DNA of 64,000 nt from Inia geoffrensis (taxonomy: Eukaryota; Chordata; Mammalia; Artiodactyla; Iniidae): positions 91,905,001-91,969,000 of the forward strand of contig CM070903.1 of the NCBI GenBank assembly GCA_036417435.1. The letters run 5' to 3'. Both the position numbers and the translations under genes were made by a program. The stretch's first letter is position 1; each line of letters opens with the position of its first letter. This document shows positions 35,401 to 45,677 of this stretch, one piece after another. Below the pieces are notes generated by a model. That model searched no databases and was not told the DNA's origin. It was given only the letters and a program-made list of their open reading frames with translations.

Positions 35401-35463
35401 TTTACATTTAAGGTAATTATCAATATGTATGCTCCTATTGCCATTTTCTTAATTGTTTTGGAT
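32436..35463 (-). pseudogene. L1 ORF2 pseudogene with internal RT deletion
   Basis: Recognisable pieces: the endonuclease part at 34922-34644 (VGDFNIPLTSIDRSS with GDFN intact), the RT entry region between 34,050 and 33,530, and a chimeric 106-codon frame (33529-33209). The last runs GLQGFFNIHKSISVIHHIKK straight into [20 protein letters not shown]; in intact ORF2p these segments are about 370 residues apart. Everything between, including the catalytic (F/Y)ADD motif, is gone. C-terminal remnants follow to 32,436. The SINE also disrupts the endonuclease. Inactive. Confidence 0.87.
35095..35307 (-). mobile_element. CHR-type SINE nested in L1, perfect 15-bp target-site duplication
   Basis: T run at 35,099-35,115, then GCGGTACGTGGG to ACCAGGGAAACCA. 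TGAAGTGTATCTCTT occurs perfectly at 35080-35094 and 35308-35322. Removing the SINE and one copy restores a continuous L1 endonuclease-region sequence, proving insertion into the L1. Confidence 0.97.
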
Positions 35464-35474
35464 TAGTTTTTCAG

Positions 35475-36240
35475 GGGCATGTTTAATAGTCAGCTGTTTC
35501 CTCAGTAAGACTTTAAGCATCCTTTCTGCTGTGTTCCTGCCCTGTTGGTTGTTTGGCCTGAGGCGTCCCAGCACTTGAGCCTACAGGCTGTTGGGTGGGG
35601 CCAGGTCTTGGTTAGAAAATGGCAGCCTCCAGGGGGGCTCATGCCAATGAGTACTCTCTAGAACTACCACTGCCAGTGTCTTTGTCCCAGCAGTGAGCCA
35701 CAGCTGCCCCCCACCTCTGCGGGATACCCTCTAGTACTAGCAGGTAGGTCTGGCCCAGGCGCTTATGAGGTCACTGCTTTTTTTCCTGGGTCCTGGTGTG
35801 CACGAGGAGACCTTGTGTGTCCCCTCCAAGAGTGGAATTTCTGTTTCTCCCAATCCTGTGGAATTCCTGGTATCAAACCCCAGTGGCCTTCAAAGCCATA
35901 TTCTCTGGGGGCTCCTCCTCCCATTGCCAGACCCCCAGGCTGAGAAGCCTAATGTGAGGCTCAAAACTTTCTCTTCTGTAGGAGAATTTCTGTGGTATAT
36001 TTATTTTCCATTTTATGAGTCGCCCACCTGGCCTCTATGGGATTTGACTTTATTGCAGTTGTGGCCCTCCTACCATCTCATTGTGGCTTCTTTTTTGTCT
36101 TTGGATGTAGGGTATCTTTTTTTGGTTGGTTCCAGCGTTTTTTTTTTTTTTTGATGATTGTTAGGCAGTCAGTTGTGATTTTGTTGTTTCCGTAAGAAGA
36201 GATGAGCTCATGTTCTTCTACTCTGCCACCTTGTCTCCAA
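35475..36240 (-). promoter_or_regulatory. L1 5'UTR (internal promoter region), diverged
   Basis: About 765 bp, more GC-rich than its surroundings. It begins (sense, - strand) with the degenerate start motif ACAAGGTGGC (complement of 36,225-36,234), the position where active L1s have a YY1-type AAGATGGCGG. In L1 this region acts as an internal Pol II promoter. Mutations and age make activity unlikely. An antisense open frame of 129 codons (35765-36154, + strand) crosses it; it has no recognisable domain. Confidence 0.75.
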
Positions 36241-36244
36241 GCCT

Positions 36245-39200
36245 ACTTCTTTTCCTTTATATTGGGATTGTATTTGTACCACTCATTTCAAAGTTAAATA
36301 GTATGTAAAGTTATTTCTCTCCACAGTTTCCTGGCTTTCCCCTTCTTCAGAGTGGCCTTCACTGTAGTTCAATCTTCTATTGAGACTATAGCCTTTTGAG
36401 GTTCCAGTCTGGGAAGGAGATCACCTATTTGTCCTTATCTTTGTATTGAGCATAGACTTGTTTTCTTGTTCCTCACACCTTTGCATATCCATCAAAACTG
36501 GACTTCGAGGTTACCAAACTTCAGAGGCCCATTGGCCCAATGCCATCTACAGAGCAAGCTCACATCTTCTTTACTTTACAGCTCCAGAGGATTCATTTCT
36601 AAGGGTTTAATAAGAAGTTTTATTATTTTTTAAAAAATCCAGCCTTTTTGATTATTTTCAAAGAGGCAGTTGTCATGTTAGCCATAATTCTAGAAAGGAA
36701 GTCACTTAGAGGAGTTTAAGAAGATTAAAGCATAATTGCCAGTACAGACTCTGAAGGATAACATTACAGTGATCTGTAGGATATACTCATTCCTTCATGC
36801 TCTATTTCTAGAGTTCTAGGAGTGAATATTTTCACTTTGAAATTTTTATTATTGTACTCCTTTTGATAGGATTGGTATAGATTCTAATTAACTCTGTTTC
36901 AAAATCTTTTTCTTTCTTCTTTTAAAGAATATGTGCTCTTTAAATCTGTAAAATTTTTATCACTATGTCTCATCCTGACTTCTTTTCTAGCTCAGATGCT
37001 CCCTGTTTATTTGATATGAAAAATACCTGATCTGAGACTTGCAAGTGGTCTTTAAAAACTCAATTAGCTTTCTTTAATATATTCCATGCACTTATAACAT
37101 CAAAGAGACACATTATTGCAAATTAATTTTGATGATGGCCTTTTCTACAATTGTTATTTCTCAGAGAGGATAAAAAGTCAATTTCAACTCAATTCATTTT
37201 TTGTATATTCCAGAGAATGTGTTATTTTTAAATTAAAAAAAAATAAATCCTTTATAGCATGTTTATATTTTAAGTGAAGACAAGCAGGTGAATTGAGTTT
37301 AAGACTATTTACAAATGTTTTGTTGTGATTTAAAAATGTAAACATACTATTTCCATTTTATTTAGCCTTTTAAACTAGAAAATGTTATAAAATTAATGAA
37401 TGACAATGACAATAATGGCATACATTTTCTGTTAATATTTTATAAAAATTTGATCCTAAATGTTTAATACATTGTTGGTTGAAAATATAGGAACAAAAGA
37501 GTCCAAATTATACCTATCACAACATGGGGTTGCATTATCCAGGCCCAAATAAAACTGAGTGCTCAAAGTCATCTGCGAATTCCTCAATTTGAGAGACAAA
37601 CTAGAGAGGAGTCTTATGTACATTATTGTTGGAAAGTAAAGTCACGAGTTATTTTAAGATATTAGAATGATTGAATATGGACTCTAGAAACTCAATTATC
37701 TAATAACTAGCAAATATATATGTATATATATATACATAAAATACTATGCTATGATAATCAGTATGGGAAAGACCCATGTCTTGTGGTTCCATGTCCTGAA
37801 TTTTAAAAAATACATAGTTTGATTTCTCTCAGAGTCTTGAGCAATAATAGCCTTATCTCTATAGGAATGAAAAATGCTTCCTAGGCCAGTCAGAGAACAA
37901 AATATTTCTTTGTTCTCCTTGCTCCCAAGGTATTTTATTTACTGAAGCAGAGAAGAAGAGGAAAATGAGGGCCATAGGACACTTCAAGGCTAAGAGTGGG
38001 TGTCAAAATCCACTGGATTGGGAGCAAACAGTTCTCACTCAAAAATCTTTGGCACTAGATCAGTATAAATATTTGCCTTTGGGGGATGCTCAAGGGTACA
38101 CTGAGAAATGGGCAGAATAAAATTGGGGGGAGTGAGGAAATCTATGGGTGGTTTATTATCCCAGCTACCTCTCACACCTCAGTTTGGTGCAGTTAGTCCT
38201 GAGAGCATGATGTATTTACTAGGTGGAAAGCCAGGAACGCCTGCAATCTTGAGGGCAATGAGCTAGGAGCTAGTGGGAGACTTTGTGGGATTTTTCTGCT
38301 TTTCTTAAAAAAGGAGAATTCACCTAAGAAGTAGAAAAATCAGACTGATAACAAAGAGAAATCTACATGACTTTTGTAAATCTAAACAAATACAAATGTA
38401 TTTTTTGCAACGTTAGGCATCCATAGAATTATTTTAATAAAATTCAATTTATAGAATATTTGATATGTTTTAATTATATATTGGATTTATCTATTCTCAC
38501 CTCTTAACACGTCCCTTCCTACCCAGTTATCTTGCTTAAAACAGAGTTGGTTTCACTCAATTAATATGCCTTAGAAAATGTTTTACAGGTGTTTGTGTGT
38601 GTACACTCATGTCCCTGCCCAACTCTTCTCACATTAGCAGTGCTTTCCATGATTTCCTAAGCTCCTGCTTAATAAAAGAATAGTAAGTAAAAATGAAAAA
38701 TAAAATATTGGAGAAGAAGAAGGAAGGCAAGACAGGGTTATAGAAATAAGCTAGGTAAATGAATGAGAAAAAGGAACCATAGCCAGGTTGACAGTGAGGG
38801 AGTAACAGATCTCTGTGAAGTAAGGCATGACTTCAGTCTAAAAGCAAACATACTCTATGTAAACTTAATTCATGGTTTTAAAAAGAGGATGATATAAATG
38901 CTTGCCCTTCCTCTCCAGTAAAAAATAATAATGAAAACAAAAGCAAGTAGACAGTATTTTTTAAAAAAAAATATCAGGCTGTTTTGTAATTACCTGCATT
39001 CCTTCCCTTCTTGCTTAGGGCAAATTAAAAGGTGATTATGTATTTCATGGATGATGTCTTTGTTTGTAGATAAAAATGTGCGATATCATTAGTATTAGCT
39101 TATCTGGCTGAATTTTTTCTAATATAATTAAGCAGAATAGATTTATTTATTCTAAATGCATAATACTCATGGCTCTTTATGGTATTCTCTAGGACCTTGA

Positions 39201-39458
39201 TTTAAAATAGCGTGTCTACATTTAAAAACAATGCTTACCTGTTGAACACATTCCAAAGGAGAGCATTGCCAGCAGCTGAAACAATGAATCAGGCTTTCAG
39301 CCATGCACATTGCTGTGTTGCTGCTGCCAGGAACATACCCACTGCTGGAGAACCTTTCCCAATTCTGCCTCTTGGCACATGGACAGTCATTGTCGAACTA
39401 GCATCTCTCATTAGAGAAAATGACCGATATATATGGCATCTAGTTAATTATGGAAAAA
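36245..39458. other. Unique non-coding DNA
   Basis: About 3.2 kb with no notable open frame, no recognised repeat and no RNA gene. A short (TA)n-like tract lies near 37,715-37,740. The left edge (36,245-36,330) might continue the older L1 seen at 31 kb, but similarity is too weak to call. Confidence 0.55.
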
Positions 39459-39470
39459 AACGCTTTTCTT

Positions 39471-39671
39471 GGGCCTCCCTGGTGGCGCAGTTGTTGGGAG
39501 TCCGCCTGCCGATGCAGGGGACATGGGTTCGTGCCCCGATCTGGGAAGATACCACGTGCCGCGGAACAGCTGGGCCCGTGAGCCATGGGCGCTGAGCCTG
39601 CGCGTCCGGAGCCTGTGCCCCGCAATGGGAGAGGCCGCAGCGGTGAGAGGCCCGCGTACCCAAAACAAAAC
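39471..39671 (+). mobile_element. CHR-type SINE, + strand
   Basis: GGGCCTCCCTGGTGGCGCAG start; GGGTTCGTGCCCC B-box region at about 39,525; ends GCGTACCCAAAACAAAAC. CpG-rich and close to consensus. An imperfect 12-bp duplication (AACGCTTTTCTT 39459-39470; AACCTTTTTCTT 39672-39683) flanks it. Confidence 0.95.
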
Positions 39672-39683
39672 AACCTTTTTCTT

Positions 39684-40470
39684 TTCACTCCTCTTATTTA
39701 ATTTGATATACTTTCATATATTCAGTAAAACATTTGGTCACATTTTCTCATTTTTCATACTTGAGTCTGATAACCATGCATCTGTCTGATGAAATCTGAT
39801 CAACTGGACCTGGAGTTGGACCTTTTCTCACTAAATTTCTCCTTATTGCCTAAACTCCACAATAATCCTCCTTTTACAACACTTATTTTTAACTCTGTTC
39901 TGTAAGATTCTGGGATTCATTGATGAGTCCTTGAGGGATGAGAAGACACAATTCAGGAAGAAAATTAAGAAGTAAAACTCCAGGCTTCCCATGCCAGTTT
40001 CAACCAAGCTTTGCTTACTTTTTGTGTGTTGAGGTTCCAGACAAAATTTTGTTATGGATTTAAAAAAGAAAAAAGATACTGCAGCTAAAAATTAAATAAT
40101 TGAGAAATGTTTTTAAATAAATACATTCAAGATTTCTATTGAAATGCATATGTTAGGTAGGAAGGGTACAATATCCTATTGAATATCACTTAAGGACCCC
40201 TTAATAGGAATAATTTGATCACATTGGATGCCATCAACCAGCAAAACTTGACACAGACTGTCAGTTTTGATGTCAGAGAAGGAAAGGTTCAAAGCATTTC
40301 ATTCACTTCATTTTCAGGAGTGTGGCTTTTGCTTAGGATTCATAAGCAACCAGGAGATAAAATAGACAAGAAGAAAAGAAGCAGGAAAAAATGAATAAAA
40401 TTTTCAATCCATCAACATTACACAAAAGACCAGGTATATTACTTTTTTGGAGGGTGAGCAGCTCTCAAGA
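39684..40470. other. Unique non-coding DNA
   Basis: No gene or repeat recognised in about 0.8 kb. Confidence 0.5.
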
Positions 40471-40471
40471 C

Positions 40472-41728
40472 TATCTTTTTTAAAAAAAATTTTATTGGAG
40501 CATAGTTGATTGACAATGTTTTTTTTTAAATAAATTTATTTATTTATTTTTGGCTGCATGGGGTGTTTGCTGTGCACAGGCTTTCTCTAGTTGCAGCGAG
40601 CAGGGGCTACTCTTCATTGTGGTGTGTGGGCTTCTCACTGTGGTGGCTTCTCTTGTTGTGGAACACGGGCTAGGCATGTGGGCTTCAGTAGTTGTGGCTT
40701 GCGGTCTCAGTTGTTGTGACTCACGGTCTCAGTAGTTGTGGCTCGCAGGCTCTAGAGTGCAGGCTCAGTAGTTGTGGTGTATGGGATTAGTTGCTCCATG
40801 GCAGGTGGGTTCTTCTCAGACCAGGGCTTGAACCCATGGCCCCTGCATTGGCAGGTGGATTCTTAGCCACTGTACCACCAGGGAAGTTGTTTTAGTTTCA
40901 GGTGTACAGCAAAGTGAATCAGTTATACATATACATATATCTACTCTTTTTCTTTAGATTCTTTTCCCATATAGGCCATTATAGAGTACTGAGTAAAGTT
41001 CCCAGTGCTATACAGTAGATTCTTATTAGTTATTTATTTTATATATAGTAGTGTGTATATGTCAATCCCAATCTCCCAGTGTATCCCTCCCCCCCACCAT
41101 ATCCCCTGATAACCATGTTTGTTTTCTACTTTTGTGACTCTACTTCTATTTTATAAGTAAGTTCATCTGTACCCCTTTTTTAGATTCCATATATAAGTGA
41201 TATCATGTGACATTTGTCTTTCTGTGTCTGACATACTTCACTCAGTATGACAATCTCTAGGTCCACCCATGTTGCTGCAAATGGCATTATTTTGTTCTTT
41301 ATTATGGCTGAATAATATTCCATTGTATATATGTACTACATCTTCTTTATCCCTTCCTCTGTTGATGGATATTTAGGTTCTTCCATGTCCTGGCTATTGT
41401 AAATAATGCTGCAATGAACATTGGGGTGCATGTGTCCTTTTGAATTATGGTTTTCTCTGAGTATATGCATAGGAGTGGGATTGCTGGGTCATATGGTAGT
41501 TCTATTTTTAGTTTTTTAAAGAACCTCCATACTGTTCTCCATAGTGGCTGTATGTACCAGTTTACGTTCCCACCAACAGTGTAAGAGGATTCCCTTTTCT
41601 CCACACCCTCTCCAGGATTTATTGTTTGTAGATTTTTTGATGATGGCCTTTCTGACTGGTGTGAGGTGATACTGCATTGTAGTTTTGATTTACATTTCTC
41701 TAATAATTAATGATGTTGAGCATCTTTT
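40472..41728 (-). mobile_element. 5'-truncated L1 (- strand) interrupted by a long SINE
   Basis: The L1 3' end begins at 40,473-40,518 (TTTTATTGGAGCATAGTTGA), is split by a SINE, and resumes at about 40,888 (GTTTTAGTTTCAGGTGTACA). It runs through the 3'UTR and ORF2 C-terminus to GATGTTGAGCATC at about 41,725. The ORF2 piece at 41604-41347 encodes [20 protein letters not shown] and [14 protein letters not shown]. No endonuclease or RT remains. Confidence 0.92.
40519..40888 (-). mobile_element. Long CHR-type SINE (CHRL-like) nested in L1
   Basis: - strand, ~370 bp: T-rich end with TTTATTTATTTATTTTTGGC, several TAGTTGTGG units in the body, head near 40,885 (ACCACCAGGGAAG). It interrupts the L1 about 45 bp from that element's 3' end. 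The duplicated target is short and T-rich (TGTT-like), so its length cannot be fixed. Confidence 0.93.
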
Positions 41729-41735
41729 TTAGTTT

Positions 41736-42013
41736 TGAATTTTATTTTTTTTCATACAGCAGGTTCTTATTAGTTATCTATTTTATACATATTAGTGTAT
41801 ATATGTCAATCCCAATCTCCCAATTTATCCCACCACCATCCACCTGCTTTCCCCCCTTGGTTGCCATACATTTCTCTACATCTGTGTGTCTACATCTGTG
41901 TCTATTTCTGCTTTGTAAACCGGTTCATCTGTACCATTTTTCTAGATTCCACGTATATGCATTAATATTTGATATATTTTTTTTCTGACTTACTTCACTC
42001 TGTATAACAGTCT
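41736..42013 (-). mobile_element. 5'-truncated L1 tail of a different subfamily
   Basis: T-rich start, TTTCATACAGCAGGTTCTTA, then the C-rich 3'UTR (CCCACCACCATCCACC), ending in CTGACTTACTTCACTCTGTA. This 3'UTR type matches the L1s at 18-30 kb rather than its immediate neighbour at 40.5-41.7 kb, so two subfamilies sit end to end. About 278 bp; no ORF. Confidence 0.9.
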
Positions 42014-42390
42014 GAGCTAAAAGTCTGAATCAAGGTTTCATCAAGGCCACACTCCTCCTGACATCTGTAGGGGATTCAGAGGTCCTTGACCCTTCCTAGC
42101 TTTTGGTGGTTTGTTAGAAACCTCTGGCATTCCTTGGCTTGCAGCTGCATAACTCCAAGTTCTGCCTTCATCATCATATAGTGATCTCCCATGTCTGTGT
42201 CTTTACATGGCCATCTTCATGTAAGGATACTAGTCATGTTGAATTAGGGAACCCACCATATATCAGTATGACCTCATCTTCGCTATTACATCTGCCATTA
42301 CCCTATTTCCAAACAAGGTCACATTCTGAGATACTGGGGCTTAGGATTTCTTTGTGGGTGGGAGAAAAAGATAGAATTCAATCCATAGCA
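42014..42390 (-). repeat. MLT1-type (ERVL-MaLR) LTR relic
   Basis: On the - strand it starts TGCTATGGATTGAATTCTAT (complement of the end near 42,390) and contains AATGTGACCTTGTTTGGAAA and GAAGATGAGGTCATACTG, typical of MLT1 LTRs. The other end (AAGTCTGAATCAAGG..., near 42,025) is the diverged 3' part. It is a non-coding solo LTR relic of an ancient endogenous retroviral-like element; no gag, pol or env sequence accompanies it. Confidence 0.75.
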
Positions 42391-42502
42391 TCAGGGTTCA
42401 GCTAACTACCCATGGGCAAAATCTAGCCACTGTTTTTATAAGTCCATAGCCTCAGGGTTCAGCAACTACCCATGGGCAAAATTTAGCCACTGTTTTTATA
42501 AA
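42382..42502. repeat. Tandem duplication of LTR/MER5A junction (60-61 bp, 2 copies)
   Basis: TCCATAGCATCAGGGTTCAG...TTTTTATAAG (42382-42442) is repeated as TCCATAGCCTCAGGGTTCAG...TTTTTATAAA (42443-42502). The copies differ at a few positions and one 1-bp gap. The unit contains the last ~9 bp of the MLT1-type LTR plus the first ~50 bp of MER5A, so it arose after both elements were in place. Confidence 0.93.
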
Positions 42503-42672
42503 TTGAGTCATATTGTAACACAACAAACCAATTATTTTATTGTTTTCTATGACTGCTTTCATGCTACATTGGTAGAGTTGAATAGTTGTGGTAAAGAACT
42601 TAAGGCTCCTTAAAATCTGAATATTTACTATCTAAACTGCTGTACAAAAATTTAGCTGACCACTGCATTAGA
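42391..42672 (-). mobile_element. MER5A-type hAT (Charlie) DNA transposon relic
   Basis: Non-autonomous hAT element: one end CAGGGTTCAGCTAACTACCC with CCATGGGCAAAATCTAGCCA, the middle TATGACTGCTTTCATGCTAC and GTAGAGTTGAATAGTTGTGG, and the other end TTTAGCTGACCACTG near 42,670 as the inverted terminus. The left end is duplicated (see the tandem duplication). No transposase. The 8-bp target duplication is not recognisable. Confidence 0.82.
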
Positions 42673-42714
42673 CTGAAGTCATCCTTCTTTTTGTTACCAT
42701 GCAAATTGCAGTGA

Positions 42715-42772
42715 AAAAGAGAAAGCAGGGAGGGAAGAGAGAGAGAGAAAAAAAAAGAGAGAGAGAGGAGAG
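42715..42772. repeat. (GA)n/purine-rich simple repeat
   Basis: A run of GAGAGA and AAAAAA words on the + strand, all purine for about 50 bp apart from isolated C/T at the edges. Frames crossing it are artefacts. Confidence 0.9.
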
Positions 42773-42789
42773 AATGACTATGGGTTGGA

Positions 42790-43230
42790 TTAACACACTT
42801 TGCCATACATTTTGTAGCTCCTTCCATCAAAAGATGGAGTCTACTTCCCACCCCTTGAATCTGGACTGAAATTACAATTTGTTTTGACTAACAGAATATG
42901 GCAGGTGATACTGTCTGAGATGTATCCTTTGCAAAGGCTTGACCAGACTCCTGAATGATGAGGGCTAGATCGAATGATGTGGAAAGAGAGAGAGGCCAGC
43001 CAATAGCCAGCAACAGGGCTCTGGATATTGAATGGGGCTGTCTTAAATCCTCCAGCCATGGCCAAGCCTCTAGATGTCTACAGGTGAAGGGCTACATGAG
43101 GAGAGATCATCAGAGGAACCACCTAGCTGAGCAGCTATCCAACCCACAGACTTATGAGAAATAATAAATAATTATTACTTTAAGGACTGGTTTTTGGATG
43201 GGTTTGTTATACAGCAACAGGTAACAGACA
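42790..43230 (+). repeat. Ancient LTR-like relic, probably MaLR type
   Basis: CTTGAATCTGGACTGAAATT, TTTTGACTAACAGAATATGG, then much later GAGAAATAATAAATAATTAT and GTTTGTTATACAGCAACAGG: the order and 3' end are those of old mammalian LTRs of the MaLR type on the + strand. The polyadenylation-like AATAATAAA lies near 43,160. Exact family unknown to me. Confidence 0.5.
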
Positions 43231-45448
43231 AAGAAACACTAAGACTGTGAATACATTTTTTTTTTTTTTTGGAAACTTATCTGAGTACGAATTACAATAG
43301 CTAGCTCCTTGGTGGTACTGAGATAAACAGAAATATTTTCCCATAACTCCCCCAGAGTTTGCTGTTCCTCAGGGAGATGGATGTTTCAGTTTCCCTGTCT
43401 CCTCACTTTCAACTCTGACATTTCCTTCTTTTGAGTAGTTCACTAAATTCTTTAATACCCCATAACCTTGATATTTCTGGTTTGTAAAGTAAAACCTATG
43501 GTTGTTTATTAAAGTTAATTTATGTGTAGTGTGATATGAATAAAATAATAAAACAATTTCATTTTATACTGACTTGCTATATAACCCAACACTTAATTTT
43601 GTTTTAATATAATTTTAGCAAAACAGTGTGGAGACCATAGTACTGCCTGCATTTCTATATACAGAATTGAAAAAAATACACTTACGTGCTCTCATAATAA
43701 GATAAAGTAACAGATGAAGTATGCTTTACTCAATGTGAAGTCAATCAGCTATCAACAATGTCACATTTCAAAAAATATTTCATTAAAAAGAGTTGAGGCT
43801 GTAGTAATTTTTCAATAGAAGAATGTCACCTACATACTCTCCCCCAAGATACACCTTTAAGTATAAATATTTACACAGATTTCAGCTATTTAATTGTTAT
43901 TCTTCTTTCTGCTTCCATATGAAAGATTTTTATAGAAGACATTTGTACAAATGGATGGTCTTTTGTTTGTATGTGTTTTCTTTGCTTTTTTTTTTTTTAG
44001 GTAGTTGGATGCTTGGCTAGTTTTATTGAATATACCATAGGGAACACTAACTGCAAACATAAAATACGTCTTCTTAAATTAGACATAGAAGACTTTCCCT
44101 GCTTTTATTGAAGCTATAATATATCACGGCAAAGGCCTTGTTTGAGACAACTTGAAAGTTATTGAGACCTAATGAAGACAAAAGATATGGGAGATGTGAA
44201 ACTTACTAATACAGAAATAAATCAGTGCTGTCCATTTTAGATGCAAGAAAGTATCTTGTTTAAGTATTCACAGAGGGCAGGAGGGGAGTGAAGTGACTAA
44301 TATCTATTCTATCCTAGCCCTGATAGCACTTGTAAAGTCCACACTTGTTAAGACTCACAAATCTTGAATGTTAATACTGAGTTTAAAAGGAGAGCTGTAA
44401 CTACAATTTGCAAGTGCCCATCTCTGTAACAGACTCAGTAACATTCTCTTAACTGCTTTCATGCCTGGCTTTGTATTTTTATTTCTCATTTCTCAATACA
44501 TACCGTATTTTTAAACTTGCTTGTAAACTTGTTTTATTAGATAATAATAAAAAGAAAATGGAGGAGAAGGCCAATTTTTTATTGGAATAAAACTACCCAA
44601 GTTAATTCTACCCTAAATCTTAGCAGTACTCAACTATAGGAAATTGAAAGGAGCATTCACTATCGAATAAAATGCTAACTAATTACTAATGAATTAAGAA
44701 GGAATAAAGTGCTAATAGTAAATTACAGAGCTATTTTGTGTACATATCCACTCTACATCTCCTCAGTTAACATAATTTTTTAACCAGCAAGGGGGTAACC
44801 ACTGTATAACACAGCTAGATTAAGGGAGTTCATTTTAGCCATATGCGTTGTTTACATTAGTTTTGCTTGCTACTAAATTCATCCTTTGATTATGAAGACA
44901 TCTCTCTTATCAGCACTGAAAAATTTTCTTCAAATTAGTGCAGTAAACTCAGTACCGCTTATCCTACATTCTCAGCCAATTTGTGCAGGGCACCATTCAC
45001 ACAGACAATATAGAGCTACCTACACATGCATACTTGTAGTCCTGATGTTTGGATAGGATTGACCTCGTTGCCAACTTCGGCAGCGGGTACTGAGTCTTAG
45101 ACAAAGCAGAACTTATCAACCCACTAGACACAGTGACTGGTTCAAACATAGACTTTCAAGCCAATCAGAGACAATATGTTGTGATAGTTTTCTTGAGATT
45201 TTTTAGGTGAGCTCAATTCTCTCTTGTCCCATAGAAGTTTAAGATAGAGCCTAAAGTTGCACGAGGTCTCCAAAAAGTCAGCAAAGGAGAACCTAGAGGA
45301 AATGAAGAAAAATTTCATAAATGCATTGCTTTAAGCCTGAACTGAGAATGTTGGATTGTGCTATGTTGACTTTATTAAGCCAGGCACAACATTTCCCAAA
45401 ATATTCTTCCTTTTGGCTCTGGGTTAGAATTGGTCAAAAAGGCACTCT
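43231..45448. other. Unique non-coding DNA
   Basis: About 2.2 kb with no recognised gene or repeat apart from homopolymer T runs at 43,256-43,271 and 43,987-43,999. Confidence 0.55.
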
Positions 45449-45459
45449 CACAGCATTTT

Positions 45460-45666
45460 TTTTTTTTTTTTTTTGTGGTACGCGGGCCTCTCACTGCTGT
45501 GGCTTCTCCCGCTGCGGAGCACAGGCTCCAGATGCACAGGCTCAGTGGCTATGGCTCACGGGCCCAGCCGCTCTGCAGCATGTGGGATCCTCCCAGACTG
45601 GGGCACGAACCTGTGTCCCCTGCATCAGCAGGCGGACTCTCAACTACTGTGCCAACAGGGAAGCCC
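45460..45666 (-). mobile_element. CHR-type SINE with perfect 11-bp target-site duplication
   Basis: T run, then GTGGTACGCGGGCCTC through CAACAGGGAAGCCC on the - strand. CACAGCATTTT flanks it perfectly at 45449-45459 and 45667-45677. The open frames at 45321-45830 and 45430-45810 run through this SINE and are not genes. Confidence 0.96.
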
Positions 45667-45677
45667 CACAGCATTTT

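Larger units (their letters stand above)
32185..36240 (-). mobile_element. Rearranged L1 with 5'UTR but no ORF1, plus a nested SINE
   Basis: - strand. From the right: a GC-rich 5'UTR (36,240 down to about 35,475) starting GGAGACAAGGTGGCAGAGTA, a degraded version of the AAGATGGCGG L1 start. It then passes directly, at about 35,470, into the ORF2 start (AAAACAATTAAGAAAATGGC), with ORF1 absent (about 0.95 kb missing compared with the other L1s). Endonuclease and part of the RT follow, interrupted by a SINE at 35,095-35,307. Then an abrupt internal deletion of about 1.1 kb at 33,450, the ORF2 C-terminus and the 3'UTR (to about 32,185). More diverged than the L1s at 18-30 kb. Confidence 0.88.

Noticed and set aside
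42391..42398. 8-bp hAT target-site duplication at MER5A
   Set aside because: The left flank has been altered by the tandem duplication and the right flank (CATTAGAC) does not match it well enough.
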